Part shown: positions 8,973-17,108 of the stretch, one piece after another
Layout of the letters: each line of letters begins with the position of its first letter
Position numbering within the stretch: position 1 is the first letter of the stretch
From: Denitratisoma oestradiolicum
GTDB taxonomy: Bacteria; Pseudomonadota; Gammaproteobacteria; Burkholderiales; Rhodocyclaceae
DNA: 64,000 nt
Assembly: GCF_902813185.1 (NCBI RefSeq)
Contig: NZ_LR778301.1
Span: forward strand, 2,866,001 to 2,930,000
Reading direction: 5' to 3'
Notes under the pieces: model-generated
Databases searched by the model: none
What the model was told of the DNA's origin: nothing
What the model saw: only the letters and a program-made list of their open reading frames with translations
Position numbers and translations under genes: made by a program

Positions 8973-10817
8973 ATGTCCCGGGCCATTATTGCCGCATTGA
9001 GTTCCCTGCTCGTAGTGGCCTGCGGTTCCGTGCCGTTACAGCCCTCCACCGCGTCACACCTCCATGTCGGACCGGTAGCAAATGCGGATACCGGCGAAAT
9101 CCCCCCGCCGGTACGATTCAGTGCCAGCCTGCCAAGGCCGCAGCCCAGGGTTCAGACGGAGACCTACGATGTGGTGGTACACAACGTCAAGGCCCAGGAT
9201 CTGTTGTTCGCCCTGGCCCGGGATGCCCGACTGAATGTGGATATCCATCCGGGCATCAATGGCACGGTCACCCTCAATGCCATGGACCAGACCTTGCAAC
9301 AACTGTTAACGCGTATCGCCCGGCAGGTCGATATGCGCTGGGAACTGGCCGGTCCGAATCTGCTGGTCATGCCCGACACGCCCTACCTGCGGACCTACCG
9401 TGTCGATTACGTCAATATGTCGAGGGAAGCATCCGGCACCACCGGCGCCAGCACTCAGATCGGAGCCGCCAGTATTCCTACCGGGTCAGCCAATCCCACC
9501 GCCGGCAGTGGCAACACTTCCGTCATCCGGGTGGAAAATATAACGAAAAATCATTTCTGGGCATCCTTGGAAAGGAACATCAAGGACATCCTGCTGGAGA
9601 CCGACAAGATACTGCCCGAGGGGTCAAGCGAAACGGTCATCGAACGCACCGACCAGCAATCCACCACGGGAACGGGCGTGGCCCCAGCAGTCGCTGGCCA
9701 CAAAAGTAGCATGGCCAATACCACCTCGCTGGCTGCCAGCCCCAATGCCGCCAGCCTGGCAGAGTCCGGCTCCACGGTGGTGAGGCGCGCCACCTTCCGG
9801 GAAGCCGCATCGGTCATCACCAATCCGGAAAGCGGCGTCATCGCGGTGCGGGCCTCGGCCCGCCAGCACGAAACCATCCAGGAATTTCTGGATCAGATCA
9901 TGGCCAGCGCCAAGCGCCAGGTCCTGATCGAAATGACCATCGCCGAAGTACAGCTGGGCCATCAGTATCAGCAGGGCATCAACTGGCAGAGCCTGCGCAG
10001 CGCCCGGGACGGCGCCCAAACAGCGGGATTTTCCCTGGGTCAGGCCCTGCGCACCGATGGAGATACTGGCAATCTGCTGAGCAACCCGGCCAGAAGTGAT
10101 GGCCGTTCCTTCGTGCTGGACTATGTGGCACCCGGCCTGGGCATTGCCGCCACGCTGTCCCTGCTGGAAACCTTCGGCAATGTCCGGGTCTTGTCCTCGC
10201 CCAAGCTGAGCGTACTCAACAATCAGACCGCGCTGCTCAAGGTGGTCAACAACATTGTCTATTTCGAGGTCAAGGCCGATACCACCACCAACAACAACAG
10301 CCCCTCCCAGACCACCTTCACCACCACGCCCAGGTCCGTCTCCGTCGGTTTGGTCATGTCCGTCACACCCCAGATCAGCGACAGCGGCAATGTGCTGCTG
10401 AATGTACGCCCCAGCATCTCGCGCCAGAAGGGGCCGGGGAAACGGGACCCCAATCCGAACATTCCCGTCGGCATTCCCAACATCGTCCCGGAAATCGAGA
10501 CCCGGGAAATGGAATCCCTGCTGCGTCTCAGTGACGGGGAAATCGCCATCATGGGCGGCCTGATGCAGGACGCCCTCGACAACAGTACCGACTCGGTGCC
10601 CGGCATCAGCGCCATTCCCCTGGTGGGCAATCTGTTCAGACAGCGCAACGAAAGCCGCAGCAAGACCGAGCTGGTGATCTTCCTGCGTCCGGTCGTGATA
10701 CGGGAACCCGGTCTGGCGGGAGACTTCCGGGACTATCAGGTCGCCCTGCCCAGAACGGATTATTTCGACGGCTCGAATTTCCCGGCCGGCCCCCTCCCCC
10801 GCAGAGCGCACCCATGA
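8973..10817 (+). CDS. mshL: MshL-like outer-membrane secretin
   Basis: The 614-residue lipoprotein secretin should form the outer-membrane pore of an MSHA-like type IV pilus or related secretion machine. A lipoprotein signal ends with Cys17 (LLVVAC). Residues of about 68-130 form a secretin/TonB short N-terminal domain. The C-terminal half, about 300-590, carries the secretin core, including a VPGISAIPLVGNLFR-type segment. It is the first gene of a tightly packed rightward cluster, and its stop overlaps the next start by 4 bp. Gene content favours an MSHA-type assignment over gspD or pilQ, but no search was run. Confidence 0.85.
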   Translation: MSRAIIAALSSLLVVACGSVPLQPSTASHLHVGPVANADTGEIPPPVRFSASLPRPQPRVQTETYDVVVHNVKAQDLLFALARDARLNVDIHPGINGTVTLNAMDQTLQQLLTRIARQVDMRWELAGPNLLVMPDTPYLRTYRVDYVNMSREASGTTGASTQIGAASIPTGSANPTAGSGNTSVIRVENITKNHFWASLERNIKDILLETDKILPEGSSETVIERTDQQSTTGTGVAPAVAGHKSSMANTTSLAASPNAASLAESGSTVVRRATFREAASVITNPESGVIAVRASARQHETIQEFLDQIMASAKRQVLIEMTIAEVQLGHQYQQGINWQSLRSARDGAQTAGFSLGQALRTDGDTGNLLSNPARSDGRSFVLDYVAPGLGIAATLSLLETFGNVRVLSSPKLSVLNNQTALLKVVNNIVYFEVKADTTTNNNSPSQTTFTTTPRSVSVGLVMSVTPQISDSGNVLLNVRPSISRQKGPGKRDPNPNIPVGIPNIVPEIETREMESLLRLSDGEIAIMGGLMQDALDNSTDSVPGISAIPLVGNLFRQRNESRSKTELVIFLRPVVIREPGLAGDFRDYQVALPRTDYFDGSNFPAGPLPRRAHP

Positions 10818-11677
10818 AACGAACCATCGCCGTCATGGGCTGGATGTTCACACCACTGGCCCTCCTTGTCAGTCAGGGAGGGCATTCGGCCTCGGCGGCG
10901 GAAGACCGGGAAAGCATGAATCCGCCCCGGATGATCGCCCTGCCGACCGATTCAGCCCCAAGTTCCCCGGATCAAGCCGCCCTAGGGGAGCCCGCCCCCT
11001 CATCGGACACAGATCGCGCAATCATCCCGAGGCAAAAACGGGAAGCCGGGTCGCGCCAGCCCAGCACATCACCCGGCAAGAAAAACATCCAGATTACCCG
11101 CACCCGACCCCATCTCGACCCAACCTTGACTGAGGCCTACGAAGCCTTGCAGCAGGGCAATCTGGCGCAAGCCGCAGAGACTTACCAGCGGGCACTCGCT
11201 CACGACCCCTGGAATGGGGATGCCCTCCATGGCATGGCGGTGCTGCATTTGCGCCAGGGGCGGCCCGACATGGCCGAGCCCTTTTATCAAAAGGCCCTGG
11301 AAGCCGATCCCCGGGATGCCCGTGCCCTGGCCGGTTTGATCAACCTGCAAAGCCCGGCCGATCCCGTGCAGGCGGAAAGCCGCCTCAATTCCCTGCTGGC
11401 GCGCATGCCCGAATCCCCATTCCTGAACTTCAGCCGAGGCAACCTGCTGGCAGAGCAGGGTCGATGGAGCGAAGCCCGGCAGGCCTACTCCAGGGCCGCC
11501 AGCCGGGACCCGGCCAATCCCGACTACCTGTTCAATCTCGCGGTCAGTCTGGATCGGTTGCAGCAACCCGTGCCTGCCGCCCGCTATTACCAGCAGGCCC
11601 TGGCCGAGGCCGGGCGATGCCCCGCCGGTTTCGATCGCCTGGCCGCCATGGAGCGACTGAAAAGAATACGGCCCTAA
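10814..11677 (+). CDS. TPR protein of the pilus cluster (MshN-like)
   Basis: The 287-residue protein has an N-terminal hydrophobic signal segment, a low-complexity linker and tetratricopeptide repeats from about residue 100 to 280 (for example AYEALQQGNLAQAAETYQRA). The repeats suggest a periplasmic or membrane-anchored assembly scaffold. The start overlaps the secretin stop (ATGA). In Vibrio and Shewanella MSHA loci a TPR protein, MshN, lies between the secretin and the ATPase, as here; MshM, the AAA protein usually beside it, is absent. Confidence 0.75.
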   Translation: MKRTIAVMGWMFTPLALLVSQGGHSASAAEDRESMNPPRMIALPTDSAPSSPDQAALGEPAPSSDTDRAIIPRQKREAGSRQPSTSPGKKNIQITRTRPHLDPTLTEAYEALQQGNLAQAAETYQRALAHDPWNGDALHGMAVLHLRQGRPDMAEPFYQKALEADPRDARALAGLINLQSPADPVQAESRLNSLLARMPESPFLNFSRGNLLAEQGRWSEARQAYSRAASRDPANPDYLFNLAVSLDRLQQPVPAARYYQQALAEAGRCPAGFDRLAAMERLKRIRP

Positions 11678-11694
11678 TTTCCCCTTCAACAATC

Positions 11695-13401
11695 ATGAAC
11701 GCCCCCAGCGCAGACCACCCTGTCGGTCAGATGCTGATCAGCCAGGGCCTGATCAGCACCGATCAGCTTCGCATCGCCCTGCTGGAGCAATCGAAATCCG
11801 GCCAGACGGTGGGCCGGCTGCTGGTGAGCCTGGGCTTCGTTTCCGAGGCCACCTTACGCGATGCCAAGAGCCTGGCCCTGGGTCAGGCCGCGGTGGATCT
11901 CTCCCGAGCGACCATCGAGCCCGCCGCCCTGGAACTGGTCCCTCGCAGCCTGGCCAAGCGCCACGACCTGATGCCCCTTGCCCTCGCCCCCGACCGGCGT
12001 CGGCTCACCGTGGCCATGGCCCGGCCCAATGACATCCTGGCCCTGGACAAGCTGCGGACGCTGGTTGATCACGAACTGCACATCGAGTCCCTGCTGGCGG
12101 GAGAGCAGGAAATCCTGCGGGCCATCGACCAGCACTATGGTCACGAACTTTCCATCGACGGCGTCCTCCATGAAATCGAGACCGGTGAAATCGATTACCG
12201 ATCGCTGGCCGCCGCGCCCATGGATGAGTACAGCCAGCCGGTGGTCCGGCTCATCGACGCCCTGCTCACCGACGCGGTCCGGCAAGAAGCCTCGGATATC
12301 CATTTCGAGCCGGAGGCCGGTTTCCTGCGCATCCGCTACCGGATAGACGGCCACCTGCGCCAGATCCGCGCCTTGCACAAATCCTACTGGCCCGCCATGG
12401 CCGTGCGCCTCAAGGTGATTGCCGGCATGAATATCGCGGAAAGCCGCGCCCCCCAGGACGGACGACTTTCTCTCAACGTCAGCGGCCACCCGGTGGACTT
12501 CCGCGTCGCGGTCCAACCCACGATCCATGGCGAGAACATCGTCCTGCGCATCCTCGATCGGCAAAAGGGCATCGTGCCCCTGGATCATCTGGGCCTGGAG
12601 GCATCCCAGCTCGATACGCTGAAACGGATGAGCGCCCGCCCCGAAGGTCTGATCCTGGTCACCGGCCCCACCGGCAGCGGCAAGACCACCACCCTGTATT
12701 CGATGCTCAATCACATCAACCGGGAAGGGATCAGCATCATGACCCTCGAAGACCCGGTTGAATATCCCATGGCCATGCTCAGGCAGACATCGGTCTCCGA
12801 GGCCACCCGGCTGGATTTCGCCAACGGCGTCCGCTCCATGATGCGTCAGGACCCGGACGTGATCCTGGTGGGTGAAATCCGCGACCGGGAAACCGCGGAC
12901 ATGGCCTTTCAGGCCGCCATGACCGGCCACCAGGTGTATTCGACGCTGCACACCAATTCCGCTATCGGCGCCATTCCCCGCCTGCTGGACATCGGCATCC
13001 TGCCCGACATCATGGCCGGCAACATCATCGGCATTGTCGCCCAGCGACTACTGCGCCGGCTCTGCATCCAATGCCGCCGGCCCCATGGCCCCGACGCGGG
13101 AGCGCGGCGGCTGCTGGGTCTCACTCCCGAACAGGCCGATCCCGTCATCCACAGTCCGGTCGGCTGCGCCGCCTGCGGTTTCCAGGGCTATCGGGGCCGC
13201 TTCGCCATCATGGAAATGCTCCGTCTGGATGGCGACATCGATGAGCTGATCGCCCGCCGCGCCACGGCCCGGGAGATTCTCGCCAGCGCACTGGCAAAAG
13301 GCTTCCGCCCCCTGGCGGAGGAAGGACTGCGCCGGGTACTGGACGGCACGACCTCCCTGGACGAAGTCGGCCGCGTCGTGGATCTCACCGACCGCATGTG
13401 A
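11695..13401 (+). CDS. mshE: MshE-like assembly ATPase with MshEN domain
   Basis: The 568-residue GspE/PilB-family ATPase should power pilus assembly from the cytoplasmic face. The N-terminus has two motifs of the MshEN type, a domain known in MshE to bind cyclic di-GMP; the first, from residue 9, runs VGQMLISQGLISTDQLRIAL. Walker A, GPTGSGKTT, starts near residue 324 and a Walker B region, DVILVGEIRD, near 388. A zinc-binding tetracysteine has CIQC near 456 and CAAC near 490. The ATG at 11695 is chosen because upstream codons in this frame lie inside the previous gene. The stop overlaps the next start (TGATG). Confidence 0.9.
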   Translation: MNAPSADHPVGQMLISQGLISTDQLRIALLEQSKSGQTVGRLLVSLGFVSEATLRDAKSLALGQAAVDLSRATIEPAALELVPRSLAKRHDLMPLALAPDRRRLTVAMARPNDILALDKLRTLVDHELHIESLLAGEQEILRAIDQHYGHELSIDGVLHEIETGEIDYRSLAAAPMDEYSQPVVRLIDALLTDAVRQEASDIHFEPEAGFLRIRYRIDGHLRQIRALHKSYWPAMAVRLKVIAGMNIAESRAPQDGRLSLNVSGHPVDFRVAVQPTIHGENIVLRILDRQKGIVPLDHLGLEASQLDTLKRMSARPEGLILVTGPTGSGKTTTLYSMLNHINREGISIMTLEDPVEYPMAMLRQTSVSEATRLDFANGVRSMMRQDPDVILVGEIRDRETADMAFQAAMTGHQVYSTLHTNSAIGAIPRLLDIGILPDIMAGNIIGIVAQRLLRRLCIQCRRPHGPDAGARRLLGLTPEQADPVIHSPVGCAACGFQGYRGRFAIMEMLRLDGDIDELIARRATAREILASALAKGFRPLAEEGLRRVLDGTTSLDEVGRVVDLTDRM

Positions 13402-14603
13402 TGGCACTCTATTCCTACCGGGCGATGGACGCCTTCGGCCGCATCGTGCAGGGCCGGCTGGACGCCGGCAATCTCGCCGACCTGGAAGCACGCCTCAAGC
13501 GACTGAACGTCGACTTCATCAATGGACGCCCCCTGACCGAATTGCGCCTGCCTCGTCGAACCCGTGTCTCGCGCCGGGAGCTGATCAAGTTCTGCTTCCA
13601 TCTCGAACAACTGGCACAGGCCGGCGTCCCCCTCTTCGAAGGGCTGACGGACCTGCAAGACAGCCTTCCCCATGGTCGATTCCGGGACATCGTCGCCAGC
13701 ATGATCGAGAGCATCCAGGGAGGCCGAACCCTGTCCCAGGCCATGGCAATGCACCCCCGTGCCTTTGATGACATATTCACCAGCCTGATCCGGACCGGCG
13801 AAATCACCGGCCACCTACCGGAGGTGCTCGGGAATCTGGCCGCATCCCTCAAATGGCAGGACGAACTGGCAGCCCACATCCGGAAGCTCCTCATGTATCC
13901 GGCCTTGCTCGGCACCGTGGTCCTGGCCGTGTTCCTGTTCATGATGATCTACCTGGTCCCCAGGATGGCCGGCTTCATTCAAGCCATGGGGCAGCAGATG
14001 CCGATGCAAACCCGCATCCTGATTGCCCTCTCCGATGTCGTCTCGAATTACGGCCATCTGGCCGGAGCAACGCTCCTGGCCCTGCTCGCCCTGCTGGCCG
14101 CCGTCCTCCACTACGATCCCCAGGCACGGCACCGCCTCGATGCCTGCAAGCTGCGGCTGCCGCTGCTGGGCAACATCCTGCGCAAGATCATCCTGGCCCG
14201 CTTTGCCAGCGTCTTCGCCATGATGTACGCCTCGGGCATCGCCATCCTGGACGCCATCAGGATCACCGAAGGCATCGTCGGCAATGCCGTCATTCGTGAA
14301 GGTCTGGCCCAGGCGGGACGGATGATCGCCGACGGCCAGAACGTGACGACCGCCTTCCAGAACGCCGACCTGTTTCCGCCCCTGGTGATCCGCATGCTGC
14401 GGGTGGGGGAGAACACCGGCCAACTGGACAAGGCTCTGGCCAACGTCGGCTATTTCTACGACCGGGATGTGCGGGAATCCATCGAGCGGGTGCAGGCCAT
14501 GATCGAGCCGCTGATGACCCTGATAATCGGCATCCTGCTCGGCTGGGTCATGCTCGCGGTGCTCGGCCCCATCTACGACAGCATCTCGAAAGTCCGGATA
14601 TAA
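13401..14603 (+). CDS. mshG: MshG/GspF/PilC-like inner-membrane platform protein
   Basis: The 400-residue protein has the T2SS F-domain organisation: two repeated cytoplasmic helical domains and three membrane segments (about residues 170-190, 215-240 and 370-395). It is the inner-membrane platform on which the assembly ATPase acts. The ATG at 13401 overlaps the ATPase stop; a GTG one codon earlier is possible. The stop (TAATG) overlaps the next gene. Its place directly after the ATPase is conserved in MSHA, T4P and T2SS loci. Confidence 0.88.
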   Translation: MALYSYRAMDAFGRIVQGRLDAGNLADLEARLKRLNVDFINGRPLTELRLPRRTRVSRRELIKFCFHLEQLAQAGVPLFEGLTDLQDSLPHGRFRDIVASMIESIQGGRTLSQAMAMHPRAFDDIFTSLIRTGEITGHLPEVLGNLAASLKWQDELAAHIRKLLMYPALLGTVVLAVFLFMMIYLVPRMAGFIQAMGQQMPMQTRILIALSDVVSNYGHLAGATLLALLALLAAVLHYDPQARHRLDACKLRLPLLGNILRKIILARFASVFAMMYASGIAILDAIRITEGIVGNAVIREGLAQAGRMIADGQNVTTAFQNADLFPPLVIRMLRVGENTGQLDKALANVGYFYDRDVRESIERVQAMIEPLMTLIIGILLGWVMLAVLGPIYDSISKVRI

Positions 14604-16093
14604 TGGCCTGCTGCCACCTGCTCCATCTCGACTCCGGCGGGATGCGCGCCTACCGCTGGCGCGATGGCACCCTGGTAATGGAACAGGTCTTTGCCGCCGA
14701 TGACTCCACTGCCTTCGAGGCCTATCTCCGCCGCCATGCCGGATCGGTCTTCCGGCTGCTGGCCGACCTGCCGGAGGAAGCCTTCCGCATCGACCACATC
14801 CCGCCGGTGCGTGGCAGGGACCGAAAAGCCCTGATCAACCGCCGCCTGAGCCAGCATTTTCACGACACCCCCCTGGTGACCGGCGTCTCCCTGGGCCGAG
14901 GGGAAGCCGGGCGCCGGGACGAGACCATCCTCTGCGCCGCCTTCACTCACCCTGAGGACTTCGAGCCCTGGCGGACCCTCATGGGCGCGGCAGAAACCCG
15001 GCTGGCCGGCATCCACTCCGCCGCCCTGCTGACCGGCACCCTGCCGGACATCCTGTCGCCAGCCCCTGTCCTGCTGCTGACCCTGAGCCGGGGGGGCCTG
15101 CGGCAGAGTTTCTTCACGGACGGGCAGTTCCGCTTTTCCCGCCTCACCCCATCGAGCACCGGGACCGGCGGAGAACTCGCCCGTGTCTGCGTCCGGGAAG
15201 CCGGCCGGATTCACGAATACCTGCGGGGACAGGACCTGCTCGACTGGCAAACACCCCTCCAGGTTTTGATCCTGGCCCACCCGGACCAGATGGAGGATGT
15301 TCGTCGGCACTGCCAGGACTCGGAGCAATTGCATTTCGGCCTGGTAAATCTTCAGGACCGGGCACGGGAAGCGGGGCTCAAGACGAAGCTGGAGGATTCC
15401 GGCAGCGAAGGGCTGTTCCTGCACTGGCTGGCCAGCCGGAGCGATGTCCCCCAGTTCGCCCCCAGGGCGGAACGGCGCTTTTTTCGCCTTCATCAATGGC
15501 GGCTGGGCCTGCGCGCCGCCGGGGCCATGCTGTCGGCCGCAGCCCTGATATTTTCCTTGGTCCAGGCCCTGGAAATCCGCGATCTGCGGGAACAGACGGC
15601 CCGGTTGCGTACCCGGGAGCAAAGCGCCCGGCAGACCCATGAGGCCATGTTCAAGACCCTGCCGCCGCTGCCCATCGGGGCCGACCGCCTGAAGGTGTTG
15701 ATTGCCCGCCATGACAGTCTGGTGAGTCACTCGCCCTCCCCCCGGGATCTCCATGTCAGGCTGGGCCAGGCCCTGGAACAACTGCCTCAGGTGGAACTGC
15801 AACGCATCGACTGGTTCCTGGCCGATACCCTGGAACAGGCGGGCGACCATCCGCAATCCGCCGGCCCCGGCCCGGGGAATGCTTTCGTCATCGACAGGGT
15901 GGACATCCGCCTGGCCGGCGACCCTCAAGCCCGGCGGCAAACCCTCGATACCCTGAAGACGCACCTGGCCAGGGATGGCGCCCTGGATGTCCATATCCAG
16001 CCCCCACACCCGGCGCCCAGTGGTGTGCTCACCGGCAGCGCCAACGTCGAACTCCCGCCCCTGGTGGTTCGCATCGCCCGAAGACTGCCATGA
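14603..16093 (+). CDS. PilM-PilN/GspL-like assembly protein (MshI-like)
   Basis: The 496-residue protein has a cytoplasmic N-terminal half that looks like a divergent PilM/GspL actin-like domain. One membrane helix lies near residues 302-325, followed by a coiled-coil and periplasmic PilN-like part. This layout links the cytoplasmic ATPase platform to periplasmic partners. It overlaps both neighbours by 1-4 bp, so it is translationally coupled. The MshI name rests on position and architecture, not on strong sequence motifs. Confidence 0.65.
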   Translation: MACCHLLHLDSGGMRAYRWRDGTLVMEQVFAADDSTAFEAYLRRHAGSVFRLLADLPEEAFRIDHIPPVRGRDRKALINRRLSQHFHDTPLVTGVSLGRGEAGRRDETILCAAFTHPEDFEPWRTLMGAAETRLAGIHSAALLTGTLPDILSPAPVLLLTLSRGGLRQSFFTDGQFRFSRLTPSSTGTGGELARVCVREAGRIHEYLRGQDLLDWQTPLQVLILAHPDQMEDVRRHCQDSEQLHFGLVNLQDRAREAGLKTKLEDSGSEGLFLHWLASRSDVPQFAPRAERRFFRLHQWRLGLRAAGAMLSAAALIFSLVQALEIRDLREQTARLRTREQSARQTHEAMFKTLPPLPIGADRLKVLIARHDSLVSHSPSPRDLHVRLGQALEQLPQVELQRIDWFLADTLEQAGDHPQSAGPGPGNAFVIDRVDIRLAGDPQARRQTLDTLKTHLARDGALDVHIQPPHPAPSGVLTGSANVELPPLVVRIARRLP

Positions 16094-16695
16094 GCGGCAT
16101 CGCACTCGACGACTTCCGGCGTCTGGGGGGCGATCTTCTGCTTTTTCTGGTTCTGGTGGCGCTGGCGGTCACCGGAGCCGGCCTCATGGCCGACAGCGTC
16201 CGGCAGGCCAAGAGGGCGCTAACGGCGACAGCAACGGCCCAGCGGGAGATCGCCGACAAGGTGAGCCGTATCCGGGAGGAAGAATTGTGGTGGCGGGAAA
16301 GCATCGCCCGCTTCCAGCAGCTCTCCGCGCGGGGCATCCTGGGCCGGGAGCGGCCTCTGGACTGGGTCGAGGAACTGCGGGCGCTCAGCCAGGAACACTC
16401 ATTGATCGGGCTTGAATACGAACTGGGGCCGCCCCATGCCCTGCCGGATGACGCGTTCCCCGCCAGCGGTTATCAGGCCCTGTCCAGCCCCATGAAATTG
16501 CGCATCCGCCCGCGTCACGAAGGCGAACTGCTGGACTTCCTCGACGCGCTCCGTGACCAGGCCTCGGCCCTCCTGCGGGTGCGCCGCTGCGTGCTCGAAC
16601 GCAGTCGTGCCCCCACCCCGGATCAGACGCCTCCAGCCACGCTGGAGGCGAACTGCGAACTGGAATGGATCACCCTGGGGGAGAAACGCCCATGA
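16090..16695 (+). CDS. PilO/GspM-like alignment protein (MshJ-like)
   Basis: The 201-residue protein has one N-terminal membrane helix (about residues 13-35), a short coiled-coil with conserved arginines and a periplasmic ferredoxin-like-sized domain, as in PilO, GspM and MshJ. It probably pairs with the preceding PilN-like protein. It overlaps the preceding and following genes by ATGA junctions. The assignment is by position, size and topology. Confidence 0.6.
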   Translation: MSGIALDDFRRLGGDLLLFLVLVALAVTGAGLMADSVRQAKRALTATATAQREIADKVSRIREEELWWRESIARFQQLSARGILGRERPLDWVEELRALSQEHSLIGLEYELGPPHALPDDAFPASGYQALSSPMKLRIRPRHEGELLDFLDALRDQASALLRVRRCVLERSRAPTPDQTPPATLEANCELEWITLGEKRP

Positions 16696-17105
16696 ACAGA
16701 CGCACCTTGCTCTGGGTCCTGTGCTTGAACCTGCCCCTGCCCCTCCATGGGGGCCAGGAAGACCAGGCCTTGGGCCGCCTGTTTTTCACCCCCGCCCAAC
16801 GTCAGGCCCTGGCGCGCCAACCCCAGGGCCAGAACCCGATAGGGGATAGCCTCAACCTGGAGGGCAGCGTCCAGGGCAGCGACGGCCGGCGGAGTTTCTG
16901 GCTCAACGGCCGGCTGCTTCATGGCGACACGCCGGACATCTCGGCCCGGCTGGTGCCCCGGCATCCGGAACGCCTGCTGCTGCGCGTACAGGGCGCGGCA
17001 GCCATTCCGGTCAAGGTGGGCGAATCCATCGATCGAGCCAACGGAGCAATACGGGACTCCATCAACAGCGGATCAGTGACGGTCCATCGCGCTCCGCAGC
17101 CCTAG
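16692..17105 (+). CDS. Small periplasmic protein (MshK/PilP-like)
   Basis: The 137-residue protein has an N-terminal signal segment and a short domain beginning RLFFTPAQRQAL and containing SLNLEGSVQGSDGRRSFWLNG, reminiscent of GspC/PilP-type domains that contact the secretin. The ATG at 16692 overlaps the preceding stop (ATGA). A role connecting the inner-membrane complex to the secretin is inferred from the neighbours. Confidence 0.6.
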   Translation: MNRRTLLWVLCLNLPLPLHGGQEDQALGRLFFTPAQRQALARQPQGQNPIGDSLNLEGSVQGSDGRRSFWLNGRLLHGDTPDISARLVPRHPERLLLRVQGAAAIPVKVGESIDRANGAIRDSINSGSVTVHRAPQP

Positions 17106-17108
17106 CCC

